Assembly (NCBI GenBank): GCA_903813345.2
Contig: CAIIXF020000004.1
Coordinates: 18,087,513-18,151,512 of the forward strand
Length of the DNA stretch: 64,000 nt
Source of the DNA: Owenia fusiformis
Lineage: Eukaryota > Annelida > Polychaeta > Sabellida > Oweniidae
Reading direction: 5' to 3'
The stretch's first letter is position 1. Each line of letters opens with the position of its first letter. The notes under the pieces are model-generated. The model had not been told where the DNA came from, searched no databases, and saw nothing but the letters and a program-made list of their open reading frames with translations. The translations under genes and the position numbers were made by a program. Positions 60,342-64,000 of the stretch are shown one piece after another.

Positions 60342-62353
60342 CTGAAAATACATGTTTGGATTAATATATAAAGTTGGACATTTATATACGATGTTCTATG
60401 GACAGTTTAATGTTAAAATCAACGTGCAATAATGGGGCACACGTGTTAGTGATGTTGTGTACCAAGACAAGTTCGTTTCTATTGCTCTGTAGTCTACTCC
60501 CATTATATTATTGTACATGTGCTTACATACTAGGTGCACCAATAGATTGTATCCAAATGAAACGGAAAACCTTCATCGAAAAAAGCTGAACTTTTGACAT
60601 GATAAAATTTTTTCTAATTGGCAGTTAAAAATTCATAGAAATGTCATGTGACGATCGATGCAGAGCTGTAGGCAATTCCAAAATGGAGTAATAGGTAATG
60701 GTACCAAAACAATTTTTTCCTCAAAACTCTTTAAGAGATACGTGGTGCAACTTCCAGAACTTCCTCCTCTCTAAGAGATACGTGGTGCAACTTCCAGAAC
60801 TTTATGATTACTAAATTTGTCTGTCCGGTAGCCAAAGCTCAAGAATAGACGACCTTCCATCATTCACAGAGTTTAGTTTGTCAAAGTACAATATTTGGCA
60901 TACCCTGTATATGCATCTGATAATTAATGTATATATTATGTATGTTATCCCGAAATAGATACTCAATTCCCCAAACAAAGAGAAATACTAGTGCACTTAA
61001 TGCGTATGAATTAATAATATTTAATATTCTAATAAGCCAGAAGGGTCTTCATAGCCTATTCTTTTAGCATTACCCTCGTTACCCGTCCGTGATATACTGA
61101 AGATAGTCGAGATGTCCACTACATTCAATCAAGAGCAGTGTAGCCTAAGTGCGGCACTTGGTTGAATTAGGTAAATTACCAGTCGCTTCATTAACTGTGA
61201 ATTCTATGCATTTTAAGGGTGTAGAATGAGTGTAGGATGATTGATGGGGCACACCTATGTTTACTACCCTCGTACGATCACAGCAAACTCACTTGCAACC
61301 AACTTGTGAGAGAATACATTATAATCTACAAGGCAGTGACCCGAGAAGAAGTGTTTATTGCTATTCACAAATGACTAGAATGTAGGGGTTATTGTTTAAA
61401 ATAAATCAGATAGTTTTGATTCATTTGAGTCACATTTTCACTTATTAGTTCGGTCTTTCTGACATTCCTATTCGATTTTAGCCTGAATGTGTTTTTATAT
61501 TGGAGTGCAATCAACTTAACTTATTGTAATTGACTATATTTTAAATGGTTTAGAAACAAATGAATGTTCCATAACAATTTAAGCGGCAGCATGACCAATG
61601 TGATCTTTTAGAACGGGGAGAATATTGGTTGTCAAATACAACTAATGGCGAATATATTTTGATCTGGAATTCATGAAATTGAAATGAAATTCTAAGATGG
61701 CATCCTTTGATTAGCATTAAGATTAATTAATGTGTCTACCAGGACTAGTCTCTCTTGGAACAATATCGCCTGACTTCAACTAATAACGATATTAACAAAT
61801 CTTCTTCGTGATAACAAATATCTAGGATCAACTTCAAAGCACACGATGTCGTCTGATTTGTCACGGTGGCGTCACGCACGTGCGTTCTGGTCCATTGTGA
61901 CGTCAGTTTGGTGACACGTCTTAATTGTAAGGGAGACTGTTAATACATTGATCTGATTCAATTTATTCTCTAACATTTGGCGCAGTGATGTATGGTAATA
62001 TAATTGGAAATGACTTTTATATGTAATTGCTTGTTTCTTGAGCATTTTGGTGCATGTCGGCCGGACGTTTCATTAACATCCGACATGCTGTATTCTCCAG
62101 ATATAGATTCCAGTAGATAAAACATCAACGGTTGATGGTTAAAGGATTTAGGCATGAAATAAAATGATTAATTGATGAATCTATGCAAGAGTTGTAAACT
62201 TGTAATGTCATGTTGTAAAACACGAGCCAAAGGAGAGAGTTTTAGACCAGTAATAGCATCGCTAAAATAACTTGCTTGCTGATTTTGAAAATTTGGCATT
62301 ATAGATAATAATATTATGGCTTTTTAAAAATGCAATAGCCCATTTTATAAGTA
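60342..62353. other. Upstream neuroligin intron, little recognised
   Basis: I looked on the minus strand for the expected SEDCLYLNIY and GVPYA exons and did not find them. A 42-bp unit with GAGATACGTGGTGCAACTTC is tandemly doubled at about 60730-60800. Confidence 0.5.
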
Positions 62354-63322
62354 CCTAAAGGTGTCTCAAAAAATGTACCCAAAAGTATATCAAGAGCACA
62401 GATAAACCAATCACTATTTTCAGACATTTTTTGCATGGTCATGTAACCAAAACATGAAAGTTTTCTCCCCAATACACCATTGTCTTGTCTTTTTGATACT
62501 TTGATGCTTTGACCCTTTACCTTTTACACCACATAATCGATGTAACCTCATATTTCGATGACAGCCTGTATCCTTACTGCAACATTGTTCATCACATTTG
62601 ATAATAATTCTGGTGGAATGTTTTGGATTTCTCTTTGGATGTTGCCCTTAAGTCGTTCTAGGTCTTTTTGCTTGGAATGAGCATTAAAACACTACTTCCA
62701 AATAGCCACAGAGAAAGATGTTTGAGGATGACGATGGCAAAACAAACATAGATAATCAGGTCAATTATCGTCAAATGATTCAGGAGTTACCTTCCAGAGT
62801 TAGGCAGGCCAAATCATATCCAAATGAAAACACGGTGGCTTCAAATTGATACACAAACAAAAGCTACATTAGAATACCAAGCAATGCAGTTTCTTGAACC
62901 TCTGACCTCTCTGTATAAGGGGGCTATAAGACATCGTGAGGGCCTCCCTATTCACCATATTTGACGGCCCAAACTTTTTTCTCTGAGGCTATTTGAAGGA
63001 GCATTTTTATGCTAAACCCAAGCTAAGAGACCTAGAACAACTTAAGACCAGCATCCAAACAGAAATCAAAACATTCCACCACATATGTCAAATGTGATGA
63101 ACAATGTAGTAGTAAGGATGTAGACTGTCATCGAAATATGAGGTTACATTGAATATGTGGTGTAAAAGGTAACGGGTTAAAGTATCAAAGGGGCAAAACT
63201 GAATTAAAAAAACGTTCATCTTTTATCTACAAGACCATGCAAAAAATGTCTGGAAATATTGGTTGGTTTGTCTATGGTGTTGATATACTTTTGGGTGCAT
63301 TTTTTGAGACACCCTGTATATA
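62354..63322. mobile_element. Folded mariner relic with transposase pieces on both arms
   Basis: Ends GGTGTCTCAAAAAATGTACC and its inverse at 63297-63320 are mariner-like. The arms 62357-62670 and about 63010-63320 are inverse copies. On the plus strand, 62930-63180 reads SPYLTAQTFF and, after a frameshift, IPPHMSNVMNNVV, matching the SPDLTPxDFF and IPPExLxxVM parts of mariner transposases with many stops. The left arm carries the same C-terminal part in inverse. Confidence 0.75.
62690..63180 (+). pseudogene. Mariner transposase remnant
   Basis: Frameshifted and stop-ridden C-terminal half of a mariner-type transposase. It retains the SPYLTAQTFF stretch corresponding to the third catalytic Asp region; here the first D of SPD reads Y, so it is inactive as it stands. 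Confidence 0.6.
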
Positions 63323-63388
63323 ATAAACCGGAATGGCATTTGTAATACTAAAATATAGGTTTAGAATGGGCTTTTTGTGAATGATAAA

Positions 63389-63841
63389 ATCATTTATCGT
63401 ATGAGCTGTAAAATGAAGTCCGCCCTCTGATTGGTCAGTTCTTGTGCTGTACCAATCTGTATTGCTACTGAGGTTGTCCCCGTTGATCATCTCCGTCGCA
63501 AAACAGAAAATATTGATACGGAGGGGACAATCTCAGTAGCAATACAGAGGATCACACGATAAAAACGTTATTGAATGATTTGAAGTGCAATACAGGATAT
63601 ATTCTGTTCGAGAAATGTTGTATTGGAACGAGACGAAGTCGAGTGCCAATACAGAACATCGTTTTTATCGTGTGCTCCTCTGGATTGCTACTGAGATTGT
63701 CCCTTCCGATCCGTACCAATATTTTCTGTATTGCGACGGAGATGATCAACAGGGACAATCTCAGTAGCAATACAGATTGGTACAGCACAAGAACTGGTCA
63801 ATCAGAGGGCTTCATTTTACAGATCATACGATAAAGTAATG
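63389..63841. repeat. 453-bp palindrome
   Basis: Arms 63389-63570 and 63657-63841 match in inverse (CATTTATCGTATGAGCTGTA, TCTGATTGGTCAGTTCTTGT, CAATCTGTATTGCTACTGAG and CACACGATAAAAACG). CAGTAGCAATACAGA occurs twice in each orientation, so each arm is itself a partial palindrome. Confidence 0.8.
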
Positions 63842-64000
63842 TACATATAGCGCGCATACAAAACAAGCGCTACTAAGAGTCAACTTCAAAAACCCGATCA
63901 GCTTCAGAGCTGTGTTTAAAACAGGAGATTTGCAATTTCGCATTGGTGTCAACGGGAATCATTATACTCATGTCTATTGAATACTATGCTGAGAATTTTG

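Noticed and set aside
63552-63834. Three overlapping frames on both strands
   Set aside because: They translate the two arms of the same palindrome; motifs appear mirrored.

Overview
The window is nuclear DNA of an animal, most likely an invertebrate bilaterian (a mollusc-like lophotrochozoan would fit, but this is only a guess). It is AT-rich, and its genes are split into short exons with GT-AG introns. The recognisable products are animal-specific: neuroligin, a WSC plus C-type-lectin-like membrane protein, a beta-1,4-galactosyltransferase-family enzyme and a four-membrane-segment protein. The space between exons is filled with transposon relics, palindromes and tandem repeats. There is no bacterial-style operon, CRISPR array or plasmid feature.

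Four host genes are supported; exon models were checked by splice sites and reading phase. (1) 1359-7329, plus strand: six exons give a 177-residue protein with a Cys-rich N-terminus and about four membrane segments. (2) 12398-29526, plus strand: seven exons give a 773-residue type I membrane protein with signal peptide, WSC domain, divergent C-type-lectin-like domain, one membrane segment and a 460-residue Lys/Glu-rich tail. (3) 45981-47108, minus strand: an intronless coding region for a 375-residue beta4-GalT-family enzyme, with a probable 5' UTR exon near 48.4 kb. (4) 53228-60341, minus strand: the five 3' exons of a neuroligin (about 811 residues); its 5' exons lie beyond the right edge.

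Mobile and repeated DNA. 1-12 kb: a MITE pair and a 1.8 kb foldback element. 12.5-26 kb (introns of the lectin-like gene): a TIR element, several palindromes, two minisatellites, a 0.9 kb palindrome whose ends are themselves palindromes, and a hAT relic with a perfect 8-bp target duplication. 32.3-38.1 kb: a 140-bp satellite split by a 5'-truncated LINE that keeps an open 1193-codon ORF2. 38-45 kb: a degenerate tandem repeat, a tRNA-like relic and a 5.4 kb TIR element that itself carries a LINE 3' fragment with a 10-bp target duplication. 49.8-52.6 kb: duplications and a 94-bp tandem array whose unit contains the octamer ATGCAAAT. 59.6-63.8 kb: a MITE with 5-bp target duplication and 5'-CAC ends, a folded mariner relic and a further palindrome.

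The genes do not form a pathway, although neuroligin and the lectin-like protein are both probable cell-surface recognition proteins. I found no clearly new multi-gene system. The most unusual items are the WSC/lectin-like receptor with its highly charged tail, the palindrome-of-palindromes family, the Transib-like MITE and the predicted donor-sugar switch in the glycosyltransferase.
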